Source: Rhodospirillales bacterium (GTDB lineage Bacteria > Pseudomonadota > Alphaproteobacteria > Rhodospirillales > Defluviicoccaceae). Taken from it: 29,811 nucleotides of DNA. Both the position numbers and the translations under genes were made by a program. The notes under the pieces are model-generated. The model was not told the DNA's origin and ran no database searches. It saw nothing but the letters and a program-made list of their open reading frames with translations. The stretch covers positions 1-29,811 of the forward strand of contig JAUXFS010000001.1 of the NCBI GenBank assembly GCA_030622775.1. The letters are read 5' to 3'. Numbering within the stretch: the first letter of the stretch is position 1; each line of letters starts with the position of its first letter. Shown one piece after another: positions 1 to 8,836 of the stretch.

Positions 1-2
1 CC

Positions 3-164
3 ATCCGTGGAGCGGGCTATCCGTGTGCGCATGTGATAAAGATGGAGCGCTCCAAGGAAGAGGTTGCCGGGGATTTCTCGGTCTGGAAGGTGCGCTGCAA
101 CTCGGGTAGCTTCAAGGTCACCTTCGAGGGTGGCACAGGCTCCGAAGTCGTCCCCCTCAACTGA
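3..164 (+). CDS. C-terminal end of an unknown small protein (partial)
   Basis: An open frame enters from the left edge and ends at TGA 162-164, giving 53 visible residues. They contain the pattern AGYPC near the start and a second cysteine in WKVRCNSGSFKVTF, followed by a short beta-type tail. The paired cysteines and the alternating hydrophobic pattern resemble short secreted or periplasmic proteins of Proteobacteria, but I do not recognise a named family and no signal peptide is visible because the 5' end lies outside the window. It points toward the 3' end of the injection-system operon (convergent), and its base composition is less GC-rich than that operon. It is probably part of the resident chromosome rather than of the eCIS. 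Confidence 0.5.
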   Translation: MRGAGYPCAHVIKMERSKEEVAGDFSVWKVRCNSGSFKVTFEGGTGSEVVPLN

Positions 165-277
165 TACGCATTGATTCTTCAGATTATTATTTAAGCCCCT
201 GACAAAGATGGGTTAGGAAGGCGTAAGCGATGCGAACGGTCGGTGCGTATTACGCGCAACGCAGTGGTCGCCGCGCC
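165..277. other. convergent intergenic spacer
   Basis: This 113-bp spacer separates the partial plus-strand gene from the stop codon of the DUF4157 gene. It is A+T-rich in its first half and contains the small inverted repeat GCGTA-T-TACGC at 245-255. I see no strong GC-rich stem followed by a T-run in either direction, so no intrinsic terminator can be called. It is the likely left boundary of the GC-rich eCIS segment. Confidence 0.4.
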
Positions 278-3200
278 TTAGACCAGCGTGTCGAACGCGC
301 TCTTCATCAGCCCCTTCGCGTCAAGCTGCGGCTTGGTCACGCGGATCTTGTTGATGTCGAAATCGAGTCCGTTCTTTTCCGACCACGCCATTGGGAAATC
401 CGCCGACAGCTCCATGTTTGGCCCGAACTCGCCCAGCTTCTTGCGCCACGGGCCCCAGGTGTGATCGATGTCGGATAAAGGCCAGGGAAGATCAACACCT
501 GCGGTTACCGAAGCATTAACACCGAGTTCAAATTTCGGGCTCGCCTTGACGTTGGCGTTGGCGTTGAACGCGAGGCCATCGCTGACGTTCCACTTCACCC
601 CAACGTCGATCTTGCCTTCGACCCCTAAGCCCAGCGTGCCGTCCAAGCCAACGCGGCCCTTCACGTAGGCTACCGCCACCTGCGCTTTCAGCCCGCCGCC
701 GAGGTCGAGCTTGAAGCCCGCATAAGCCGGGACATAGAACTGTGCCTTGCCTTCGACCGTAGCCTCGGATGGTTTGTCGAGGTCGATCTTGGCATTCACT
801 TTGGTGTCGCGCAATTGGCCGGGGCCGACATAGGCGAAGAAATCGAGCCGGGCGTCGACGAAGGCGAAGATGCCGATGCCGACGGGACCCAGCTTGACAC
901 CCCAGATCGGGAAGTCCGGCGGAGTGATTTTCAGAAGACGCTTTTCGTATTCGACCTTTTTGAAAAGATCGACGGTGGGGGGCAGGGCGATCTCTCCGGT
1001 AATAATGATATTACCTTCACGGGTGTATTCGATGCCCGCCATACCAGTCAGAACCTTGCCGAAGGCGATAGTGGCCTGCCCCTGGCCCCAGATCTGCAAC
1101 GGTCCCACCAGCCCGCCCTCGATGGGCTTGCCGTTCTCGTCCATCTGTAGATTGGTGGCGGTGACCTGGATGAAGCCCTTCGCCGGGCCCTTGGCGAGGT
1201 CGACCCGGCCGTCGAAATACACCTGCTCGCCCTTCACCGCGATCTTCAGGTTGCCGATGGCGCCGGGGGCCTTCAGCGCAGCGCTGCCAGCGCCGCTGAC
1301 TATCCATTCGCCCGTATCGGGACTGCGTTGGGCGCGCACCGTGACTTTGGCGTCCGAAACCCCAGGCAGCTTGTCGATGGGCAGGGGGATGTCCTTGCCC
1401 TCGATCAAGAGTCCCGTCTCCGGGTCGTAGCCCACCGTGATCGAGCTGCCGGTTAGCACGCCCCCCAGTTGCAGCGTGCCGGTAACGCCGAATGTCTGCC
1501 GCGTGGCGTTGATCTCGATCGTGCCGCTCTCGACCCCGGGCAGCGTGCCCTTTTTGACCGTCAGCGTGCCCTTCGCCTTGAAATCGTCCTTGGCCAGCGA
1601 ATACTCGGCATCGACCTCGGCGTTTTCCACGAAGTTGAAATCAAAGGCGAATTTACCGCTGATAACGGAATCCTTCTTGGTGGTCTTGGCGCTCAGTGTG
1701 CCGCGCCCGAGCTTTTCGATGGCAATGCCCGCGCTGCCGGCGATGAAGAAATCGCCCTCGCTCACGCCAAGCTGCAGCGCCGCTTCGGTGACGCTGACGG
1801 GGCCGAATTTCAACCGCTCGGCCGGGATCGGGAAATTCACATAGATGCTGTCGCCCCGAAGGATGATCGGCACGTTGAGCTGTGGCAGCAGCGCCTTTGA
1901 CGATAGGATCGAGCCCTCGGCAAAAAGCGCCCCGTCGGGGGTCACAGAGACATTCGCGAAGGTGATCGGCGAAAGCGGCGTGAATTTCATATTCCTGAAA
2001 GCCGTGGCGATGCTGTCGCGCGAGATATGTGCTCCGAAGCCGAGGTTCTCGTCATGCTTGAGATCGATTGTCTTCTCGGCGGCCACGATGACGTCGCTGT
2101 CTTTCGACTGCTTCTTGGTCCGCCGGACCCGGAGCGTCGATATGATGCTGTTCTTGGTGCCGGCGGTGGGCGGCGTGAAGGGGGCGTCCTCGAGAATGTA
2201 GATGCCGCGGTAGAAGAACGAGGGCTTCTTCAGCTTCTTGCCGTCGTCCGACACGGTGAACCGCGCTACGCGGCCCCCTGTTGCGTCTGGGAAAACGTTG
2301 ATGAACTTCGGAACCTCGCCTTCCTTGAAGACGAAGCCCTGCCGCACCAGCTCCTTCTCGGTCATCGCCTTGAAATGCTTTACCTGCTCGCCCGCCCTCA
2401 TCTGCGCCTTGGTCCAGAAGGTCGTGGTGGTGCCGAACTTGCCCGCCTTTACCGTTTTGAACCGCAGCACCCAGCTCCGCTTGACTTCCGTTGCGTTGCC
2501 CGGGATCGCTTTTGGTGTGACCGCGCCCTTGGTCTTCTTAAGCTCCCGCGCGGCATCTTTCAGCGTGCCGGAGATCGAACGGTCGATCCTGCTCTTGATG
2601 GAGGAGCCAACGGAGCGGTTGTATTTGCTTTTCAGCAGCCACATGTTCTCGGCGCTGTCCTGTCCGCCGACCTGCAATTCCAGGATGTGGTCGGCATCGA
2701 GGCTGGCATCGGCGCCCTTGGGGCTGAGCATCGGACGCAGGAGGCTGTCGTGTTTCGACAGCTCATCAGTTGTGCCGATCAGCGCGGTCTTGGAGCTTTC
2801 GGCCTTCTTGCCGGTATAGAGCACATAGACGTCGCGGTTGCCCTTGCGCATCGGCGCGGCGTTGCCTTGCGCCTTGATTTGTGTATCGAGCGCCGTTTTC
2901 GCGGGGCCGGTAAAGTTGGTCTTGGCGTAGTTGTACCAGGTTTCGAAGGCCTTGCCCTCGGACCGGGCGGGGACGGGGTCTAGCTTGAAGGGCGCGCCTG
3001 CCGCGGGCAGCGAGCGGCCCGCATCGGCTACCGGCGATGCCTTGCCACCCGCCGCGCCTTTCAGCGTGCCGCCAACATTGGGCAATTCCAGCTTGGGCAG
3101 GGTGATGGTGCCGGAATGGCCGTCAGGCGCGGTGAAATCAACGGCCCAGTTATTGCCTTCCAGCTTGTCGATGGTGGTGGTGTCTCCCGTCTTGTCATCG

Positions 3201-3997
3201 GCCTTGGTCTGAGACTTGCCCTTTGCCGTCGCGCGCTGGATGCGCTGCACACCGGCGCTGCCGCCGCGTTGCTGGACGGTATGGGCGGCCTCATGCGCAA
3301 TCAGCCGCTGGCCGGCGGTGGAGCCGGGGTCGTATTGCCCGCGACCGAAGAACATGTCCTGCCCGACGGTGAAGGCCCGCGCATTGAGTGCGTCCGCCGC
3401 GCGCCCCGCCGCCGCGCCGGAATGCAAGCGCGCGCCGCCGAGTTCGACGCCCATCTTGTTCTCCATCCGGCTGCGCAGCGGCGCGGAAAGCCCAGGCGCG
3501 GGGCCGGAGCGCATCGCCTGGATGCTCGATTCCACGCTGGCGGGGGCGGTGCCGCCTCTGGCCCCCGGACCCTTGGCGTCGCGCTGCGCATCGAGCGCCT
3601 TCGACAGCTCGTCCTCGGCCTTGGGCGTCTCCTGCCCGGTGCCGCGCATCGACCGTTGCGCCGTCTCGACGCCCTTCAGCGCCTTGTCGAGCTCGTCCTC
3701 CTTCGCCGGTGCCTCCGGTCCGGCCTTCCTCTGGGCAGGCTCTTCCGGCCCGGCCGTCTCCCGCTCCTCGTCGAGTACGTTGCGCTGGACGGTCAGCGGC
3801 GAAATCACCGGCGGCAGCGCGGCGGCAGGCAGGGCAGAGGGGCCGACGACGTGATCGGCGATGCGGTCGGCCTCGCGCTCGAAGCGGTCGCCCGCCGCGC
3901 CCACCTTCATCCGCCGTTGCAGCGCCTCGGTGCCGGGACCCGCGCGCGCGTTGGCCTTGCGCACAGGCGCCCGGGCGGGGGTGGGGGCCGCCGCCAC
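278..3997 (-). CDS. DUF4157 (eCIS core domain) protein with HNH-nuclease-like motif and long beta-rich C-terminus
   Basis: A 1239-residue protein starting at GTG 3997. Near the N-terminus is the LQRRMKVGAAGDRFEREAD segment typical of DUF4157 proteins, then VQR motifs and a low-complexity linker (about 75-160). The DUF4157 domain proper (about 175-250) has the HExxH signature HEAAHTVQQ (H235, E236, H239). DUF4157 is known as a marker domain of eCIS loci, often on cargo or toxin proteins. Residues about 400-510 contain an HNH-type pattern: D436-H437, E440, GG444-445, N451 and N460. From about 670 to the end the sequence is repetitive, glycine-rich and beta-stranded, closing with a DHTWGPW motif. 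It is the last gene of the operon, three bases after the PASTA gene and in the same frame (TAG-GCG-GTG). No good Shine-Dalgarno is visible, which suggests coupled reinitiation. It is most likely secreted cargo; nuclease activity is inferred from the motif only. Confidence 0.8.
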   Translation of the reverse strand: MAAAPTPARAPVRKANARAGPGTEALQRRMKVGAAGDRFEREADRIADHVVGPSALPAAALPPVISPLTVQRNVLDEERETAGPEEPAQRKAGPEAPAKEDELDKALKGVETAQRSMRGTGQETPKAEDELSKALDAQRDAKGPGARGGTAPASVESSIQAMRSGPAPGLSAPLRSRMENKMGVELGGARLHSGAAAGRAADALNARAFTVGQDMFFGRGQYDPGSTAGQRLIAHEAAHTVQQRGGSAGVQRIQRATAKGKSQTKADDKTGDTTTIDKLEGNNWAVDFTAPDGHSGTITLPKLELPNVGGTLKGAAGGKASPVADAGRSLPAAGAPFKLDPVPARSEGKAFETWYNYAKTNFTGPAKTALDTQIKAQGNAAPMRKGNRDVYVLYTGKKAESSKTALIGTTDELSKHDSLLRPMLSPKGADASLDADHILELQVGGQDSAENMWLLKSKYNRSVGSSIKSRIDRSISGTLKDAARELKKTKGAVTPKAIPGNATEVKRSWVLRFKTVKAGKFGTTTTFWTKAQMRAGEQVKHFKAMTEKELVRQGFVFKEGEVPKFINVFPDATGGRVARFTVSDDGKKLKKPSFFYRGIYILEDAPFTPPTAGTKNSIISTLRVRRTKKQSKDSDVIVAAEKTIDLKHDENLGFGAHISRDSIATAFRNMKFTPLSPITFANVSVTPDGALFAEGSILSSKALLPQLNVPIILRGDSIYVNFPIPAERLKFGPVSVTEAALQLGVSEGDFFIAGSAGIAIEKLGRGTLSAKTTKKDSVISGKFAFDFNFVENAEVDAEYSLAKDDFKAKGTLTVKKGTLPGVESGTIEINATRQTFGVTGTLQLGGVLTGSSITVGYDPETGLLIEGKDIPLPIDKLPGVSDAKVTVRAQRSPDTGEWIVSGAGSAALKAPGAIGNLKIAVKGEQVYFDGRVDLAKGPAKGFIQVTATNLQMDENGKPIEGGLVGPLQIWGQGQATIAFGKVLTGMAGIEYTREGNIIITGEIALPPTVDLFKKVEYEKRLLKITPPDFPIWGVKLGPVGIGIFAFVDARLDFFAYVGPGQLRDTKVNAKIDLDKPSEATVEGKAQFYVPAYAGFKLDLGGGLKAQVAVAYVKGRVGLDGTLGLGVEGKIDVGVKWNVSDGLAFNANANVKASPKFELGVNASVTAGVDLPWPLSDIDHTWGPWRKKLGEFGPNMELSADFPMAWSEKNGLDFDINKIRVTKPQLDAKGLMKSAFDTLV

Positions 3998-4000
3998 CGC

Positions 4001-5200
4001 CTAGCCGCCGACCTGGTCGCGGGCGAGCTTCAGAGCGCGGATCATCCGGTCCGCCTGGTTCAGCGTGCGCAGGCCCAGCACCTCGCTGACACCGCCGCGC
4101 GCCAGCCCGGCCTCCTTGAGGGTCGCCTCGGCGGCGTCCACGGTCCCGCCGGTCACGTCAGGTATGGTGACAAGGAGCGGCCCATCCTCCCCGGCGACCC
4201 CGATCGACAGCTCCACCGCCGCGCCGGGATCGACGAGGGCGCCCGGGGGGGGGGTCTGCTCGACGATCTGCCCGCCGCGTTCCTTGCTGACGGGCACCTG
4301 GGTCAGGCGGCCCGGCACCAGGCCGAGTTTTTTCAAGAGTTTCTCTGCCCGCGGCAGGGTCAGGCCGACCAGGTCGGGCACCTGCACCTGCGTCGAGACG
4401 CCGACGACGATGTCGACGCTGTCGCCGCGCTTCACCGTGGTGCCGGCCTCGGGTACGTGGCTGAGGATGAGGCGCGGCTTGCCCTTGACTGGCTCCTCGC
4501 TCCGTTTGCCGACCTTCAGCCCCTGGTTCGCCAGAAGCGACAGCGCGGCGGCCTCGGTCCGGCCCACGAGGTCAAGCATGGGGAAGGCCTCGTCCGGCGG
4601 CACATCCGGTCCCGGATCGGGGCAGGGCGTCTCGGCCCCGCGTGTGAGGTCAATCTCGCGGTAAAGCTGCTGGCCGGTGGCAAGTGCCGCGCCCTCGGAG
4701 TCGCGGAAACGCTCGGCGCCCTCCTTGTCGCGCACGGACAGGACCAGCTTGGTGTCCGCCGGAAGGTTCAGCGAGAAACCGCCCAGATCGTCGGTGCAAG
4801 AGAAATCGAGCCGCACTCCGTCGCCGAAGGCGCTGACGGTCAGGTTCGATTGCGGCACGCCGTCATCGACCACCCGGCCCCAGATTGCCGCACCTTGTTC
4901 CGGGTCAACCTCGGGCCGGGAAATCCGCGCCCGGTCCAGTTCCTCGGAGAAGAGCGCGAACCGGGCCTTGGCGCGCTCCAGATTGCCCTCGCGCAGCGCG
5001 ACCTCGGGGTGGTCGGCGCCTTTGCGCCGCGCCACCCGCGCCACCTCGCGCTTCATCTGCCCCTCGCGCGCCGTCACTAGCGGCGAGGCCAGTCCGTAGC
5101 CTGCCAGTCGTACGCGGTCGGCCAGGTCCTCGACCCGCGTGACCTCGGCGGAAAACTCGCCGAGATTGATGGCCTTGGTGAATTCGTTCGACGTGGTCAT
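4001..5200 (-). CDS. PASTA-repeat protein associated with the eCIS baseplate or cargo
   Basis: A 399-residue protein with no signal peptide or membrane segment. Residues about 20-95 are charged and helical. About 103-185 look like a carboxypeptidase-regulatory/Ig-like beta sandwich (GRVVDDG...DDLGGFSLNLP). Two full PASTA repeats follow: about 206-269 (LDLVGRTEAAALSLLANQGL) and 271-336 (VPDLVGLTLPRAEKLLKKLG, with EQTPPPGALVDPG). A half repeat covers about 343-375 (IPDVTGGTVDAAEATLKEAG) and is followed by a basic helix. PASTA domains are known from penicillin-binding proteins and Ser/Thr kinases, where they bind peptidoglycan or muropeptides. The start codon overlaps the stop of the beta-helix gene (ATGA, 5197-5200), so translation is coupled. 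A role in binding target cell wall, or as an adaptor for the following DUF4157 protein, is inference. Its TAG stop is in frame with the DUF4157 gene. Confidence 0.8.
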   Translation of the reverse strand: MTTSNEFTKAINLGEFSAEVTRVEDLADRVRLAGYGLASPLVTAREGQMKREVARVARRKGADHPEVALREGNLERAKARFALFSEELDRARISRPEVDPEQGAAIWGRVVDDGVPQSNLTVSAFGDGVRLDFSCTDDLGGFSLNLPADTKLVLSVRDKEGAERFRDSEGAALATGQQLYREIDLTRGAETPCPDPGPDVPPDEAFPMLDLVGRTEAAALSLLANQGLKVGKRSEEPVKGKPRLILSHVPEAGTTVKRGDSVDIVVGVSTQVQVPDLVGLTLPRAEKLLKKLGLVPGRLTQVPVSKERGGQIVEQTPPPGALVDPGAAVELSIGVAGEDGPLLVTIPDVTGGTVDAAEATLKEAGLARGGVSEVLGLRTLNQADRMIRALKLARDQVGG

Positions 5201-8200
5201 CGTTTATCTCCTTTGCCCGGCGCCAGGGCGTAGCGTTTGCTCAGAGCTTCCGAGAGCTGACCTGCGAAGCCCTCGAAAAACTCGCAGAACCTGACGCCTG
5301 CCAGCCCGAGGAGGTTGCGGTTTCCAGATACGAAGCGGCCGGACGCGGGGCCGACGGCCAGGATGCAGTGCGTCGTCTGGTTGGCCGAGGTCTGGTTGAG
5401 AATGGCGAAGGTGATCGCCGAAAGGATCCCTGCGGTCAGCCGTTTCTGCAACCGGTTTGACGAACATCTGAGCGTGCCCGCCACGGCCAGCACATTGGTC
5501 AGTGCCAGTACCACCTCGTTCTCGATCTCTGCCTGGTTGTCGCAGAACGACACATCGTCGGCACCCAGAAGCAGCACCGACGAGAGTGTGTAGGGCAGGG
5601 TGGGCGAATGCGCCTGCAGGCTGATCTGGTTGCCGTTCACGATCATCTCGCCGCCGCGCAGTCGCTCGGGCCGGAAGCCCTCGCGCTGGCTGCTTATCGC
5701 CAGAGCCGTGTCCTCGGCCACGCAGAGGTTGATGAGATTGACCGCGTCGCCACCCAGAACTTCGGAGAGCAGCTCGAGGAAGACATAGTCCAGAAGGTCA
5801 ATGTTCTGCGCCGGATCGAAGATCTGCCCATTCAGCCGGCTGAGTGCCAGGCCTCCCGCCACCAGTGAGCCGAAGACGTTCGAGGCAAACGCGCTGCGCC
5901 CGGCACCGGTCAAGCGGTTGCCCAGCACCATCACCGGCCCCATGGCGATGGCCTTCAGCGCGCGGGCGCCGGGAGCGTCGACCGTGTTGCCGCTGACCAG
6001 GAGCGCGGGGCGGTCCACGTTGCGGCCCTTGCCCCAATTCTCGCCATAGGTTGAGACGCCGCCCATGGTAAAGCCGATGACGATCCCGCCGCGCCGTCCG
6101 GGCGCAAGGGCAGTCTCGCGGCCGGGGGTCATGCCGTTGTTCTCGATCCGGTTGCGTTCGATCCGCACATCCTCGGCAATGGCCAGGAACACGCCGCAGA
6201 TCGGGTCGGCGGAAGTGGGCCCATTGCCGGCGATCAGGTTGTCGCGGATCGTCGCGTCAGAGCAGAGCGACAAGGCGATCCCGCCCCAACCGATGAACTG
6301 GCGCAGAAGCGGCGTGGTCGGGCCGACCTCGTTCACCATGCAGCCGGTGATGCGATTGTCGCTGATCTCGATGGTCTCGACCGCTACCAGGTCGGATGCC
6401 CCGTCCCTGCCCAGGCCGGAAAAGACATGGGCCGATATGCCGTTGAAGCCCATAGCGGTGATGTCGTTGCGCAGGATGCGCACGTCGCGCACCAGCCCGC
6501 CGGATTCGGGGACCAGCGGCGTACCACCGGGGATGTCGATCTCGCCCCCCGGCACGCCCGGCAACCGGATGCAGCCCGCCCGGTCGACGAAGGTGTTCAG
6601 CCCGGTATAGGCCAGCGACTCCATCGCTGTGTCGGCATAGTAGCCCGCCTTGTGCCCGCCGCGCTCCTTCGCAATCTCGGCGGCAACGGTTTGCGGCACA
6701 TTGCCGGTCTCGGCCACGTATTGCACCGAGCCCAGCGTGATGCCATGCCCGTTGCCGCCGGTGATGACGTTGTCGCGGATCATCACGCGTTCCGACCCGC
6801 CGGCGATATGGATGCCGCCGACAGCGAGGAACAGCCGGTCCTTCACCTGGCTGGCGTCGATGCGGCAGTGCTCGACGGTCAGATCCCGGCCCGCAAGGAA
6901 GATCGCCGAAGTACGCCCGATCACAGGGTCCTGCGACAGGGCCGCCGACATCATGCCGAGCTGGATATGGCAGTGCAGCACGGTGGCGCCGACCATGTCG
7001 ACGGCCTGGATGGCGCTGGCATCCGCGCAGGCGATGCACAGGTCTTCGAGCAGCAGCGCGTTCTGTGCCGCGTGGCCGCCAGTCTTGGCCAGCACAGCCT
7101 GCGCGGCATCGGCGTTCAGCGTCAGGCGGCGCACATGGATGCCGCTGATTTTGGTCAGTGTCAGGATCGGGTCGGTCGACCCGGGCTTCGGCGCCCAGCG
7201 GGTGCCGCGCCCGCAGCCGGTGATGGTGATATTGCTGTGCCCGTCGATATGGACGTTTTCCTCGTAATCTCCCTCATGGATGCAGACCTCGCCTCCCTCT
7301 GACGGCAGCCGGTCGATCGCCTCCTGGATCGAGGTGACGTCACCGTGGCTGACCAGCCCGTCGCCCACGGTCACGTGGCAGCAGCCGCCGACGCGGCAGA
7401 GCGGGCGAAAGCGGTGGCGGCAATCGCGCGCATCGCCCGGCACCGGTCCGGTCCAGGGTATCAGTGCCAATGGCGCCACCAGGCGGCGGGGTCCGACCGG
7501 CGGTGCGCCGGTCAGCAACGCGTGCGGTGTGACGCGTGTCGGCGTGTTGGGCCGGGCCGAGACGATCCAGTAATCGCCCGGCATACCGTCGTCGGAGAAG
7601 AGCGCGGTCAGCCCGGTCTCCCCCAGCTCCACCGCGTTCACGGTGTCGATGGCGTGGTCCACCGCGCCCGCCGCGCCGCCGCCGGTCCAGAGGCGCAGGT
7701 AGAAATAGGTCTCCAGCCCCGCCACCGTGTCGTCCAGCGGGTTGATCGCGGCCTGGCCATCGGTTGAAGTAAACCAGTCGTCCCAGGCCTGCGGCACCAC
7801 CGCCGAGACGAGGATCGAGTCATCGCTTGGGTCATAACCGTTCTCGACGGTCAGCAGGAGGCCCTGCCGTTCGGCCACCTTCTCCCGGTTATCCAGGAAC
7901 GTCCCCCAGCGCAGCACCTCGACGGTCATGCCGGCGAGCGGCCAGCCGAATTCGTCGCGCGGGGGTGTCAGGAAGACGATCTTGCGCCGGGTGTTGTCGG
8001 TCGGATGCGCCTCGACCTGTACGCGGTAGAGCGGTGCTGCGTTGTCTCTGCCCCAGACAAAGCGGCCGGGGGTGGTGACTTGCACCCGGAAGGTCTCGTT
8101 CCGCGCACCGAGGAACCCGGCCTGCGCGGACGGACGGCAGAGGTCGTTCAGCGGGTCGAGCTTGCTGAAGCCGATGGTCAACTCGGTCTGGGATTTCACT

Positions 8201-8805
8201 TCGCAGCCCGTGGGGTCCAGCTTGCCGCCCTTGTATTCGCGGCCGATCAGATCCTTGAACGCCTCGTGGCAGGTGTCGGACGCGTTCTCCAGAACCTTGA
8301 CCCGGCTCATCACCCGCCGCCGCGCGCCGCTGTCGGCGCCGCCGAGCGCAACTTCGTAAAGCTCGCTGTCCTCGGTGGCGGTGACCGTCTGCTCCCAGGC
8401 CTCCAGATAGACCAGATCGGTGCGCTGATCCCCAACTGCGGGCAGCGCAGGCCCCGGCTTGTCGAGGTCCATACCGATCCAATCGGGCTGGGTCTGGTAG
8501 GTCATTTTCGCGGCGCCGGGCATCGGCGCGGTGGTGAAACGCAGTCCAGCGAGGTAGAAGCCGCCATCCTCCAGCTCAAAATCCAGCAGGTTGCCGGCAG
8601 TCAGACCAACCTTTGACACCAGAAACCCGTCTCCAGGCGCGCCTTTTTCGCAGATTGTCTCGGCAATCGCATCGCGCAGCATCAGCGCGCCGATATCGCC
8701 GGCTTCCGTCTCTTCGGCATCAATTGGCAGGCGGCCTTGCTGGCGCACGACACCGGTGAATTTCTGAAGGGGTCTCAGCGAATACCGGGAAATATCGTCT
8801 GTCAT
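5197..8805 (-). CDS. DUF6519-like N-terminus with right-handed parallel beta-helix; candidate tail fibre or host-binding protein
   Basis: A 1202-residue protein. The N-terminus (SRYSLRPLQKFTGVVRQQGR followed by LPIDAEE) matches the pattern of DUF6519-type proteins from contractile injection loci, which begin with a 'FDP..HY..V..QQGR..LDADWNE' style motif. A Cys-rich segment (C-x6-C-x3-CC) sits near residue 465-480. After it comes a pectate-lyase-like right-handed beta-helix (about 478-970) with repeated 'ITITGC', 'VMIRDNVITGG', 'IEISDNRITG' and 'VRIERNRIENNG' coils. The C-terminus (about 1000-1202) has more short beta repeats. Beta-helices are typical of phage tailspikes. No other fibre candidate (Pvc13-like) exists in the operon, so receptor binding is a reasonable inference. 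The start is supported by an AAGGGAG ribosome-binding site 7-8 bases upstream; the 31-bp gap to the preceding gene is one of the largest in the operon. Confidence 0.75.
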   Translation of the reverse strand: MTDDISRYSLRPLQKFTGVVRQQGRLPIDAEETEAGDIGALMLRDAIAETICEKGAPGDGFLVSKVGLTAGNLLDFELEDGGFYLAGLRFTTAPMPGAAKMTYQTQPDWIGMDLDKPGPALPAVGDQRTDLVYLEAWEQTVTATEDSELYEVALGGADSGARRRVMSRVKVLENASDTCHEAFKDLIGREYKGGKLDPTGCEVKSQTELTIGFSKLDPLNDLCRPSAQAGFLGARNETFRVQVTTPGRFVWGRDNAAPLYRVQVEAHPTDNTRRKIVFLTPPRDEFGWPLAGMTVEVLRWGTFLDNREKVAERQGLLLTVENGYDPSDDSILVSAVVPQAWDDWFTSTDGQAAINPLDDTVAGLETYFYLRLWTGGGAAGAVDHAIDTVNAVELGETGLTALFSDDGMPGDYWIVSARPNTPTRVTPHALLTGAPPVGPRRLVAPLALIPWTGPVPGDARDCRHRFRPLCRVGGCCHVTVGDGLVSHGDVTSIQEAIDRLPSEGGEVCIHEGDYEENVHIDGHSNITITGCGRGTRWAPKPGSTDPILTLTKISGIHVRRLTLNADAAQAVLAKTGGHAAQNALLLEDLCIACADASAIQAVDMVGATVLHCHIQLGMMSAALSQDPVIGRTSAIFLAGRDLTVEHCRIDASQVKDRLFLAVGGIHIAGGSERVMIRDNVITGGNGHGITLGSVQYVAETGNVPQTVAAEIAKERGGHKAGYYADTAMESLAYTGLNTFVDRAGCIRLPGVPGGEIDIPGGTPLVPESGGLVRDVRILRNDITAMGFNGISAHVFSGLGRDGASDLVAVETIEISDNRITGCMVNEVGPTTPLLRQFIGWGGIALSLCSDATIRDNLIAGNGPTSADPICGVFLAIAEDVRIERNRIENNGMTPGRETALAPGRRGGIVIGFTMGGVSTYGENWGKGRNVDRPALLVSGNTVDAPGARALKAIAMGPVMVLGNRLTGAGRSAFASNVFGSLVAGGLALSRLNGQIFDPAQNIDLLDYVFLELLSEVLGGDAVNLINLCVAEDTALAISSQREGFRPERLRGGEMIVNGNQISLQAHSPTLPYTLSSVLLLGADDVSFCDNQAEIENEVVLALTNVLAVAGTLRCSSNRLQKRLTAGILSAITFAILNQTSANQTTHCILAVGPASGRFVSGNRNLLGLAGVRFCEFFEGFAGQLSEALSKRYALAPGKGDKR

Positions 8806-8836
8806 GGTCTTGCTCCCTTATGAATCTTCCCGCCCA

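Noticed and set aside
3270..3310. HEAAH motif of the DUF4157 protein as an active zinc protease
   Set aside because: The HExxH is a constant feature of DUF4157, and I cannot identify a third metal ligand or any proven activity from the sequence; kept only as a family signature.
3116..5080. Very long plus-strand open frames opposite the operon (also at 8804-11398 and 13577-14800)
   Set aside because: They are antisense to well-supported CIS genes, are Arg/Gly/Ala-rich and low in information, and arise because stop codons are rare in GC-rich DNA.
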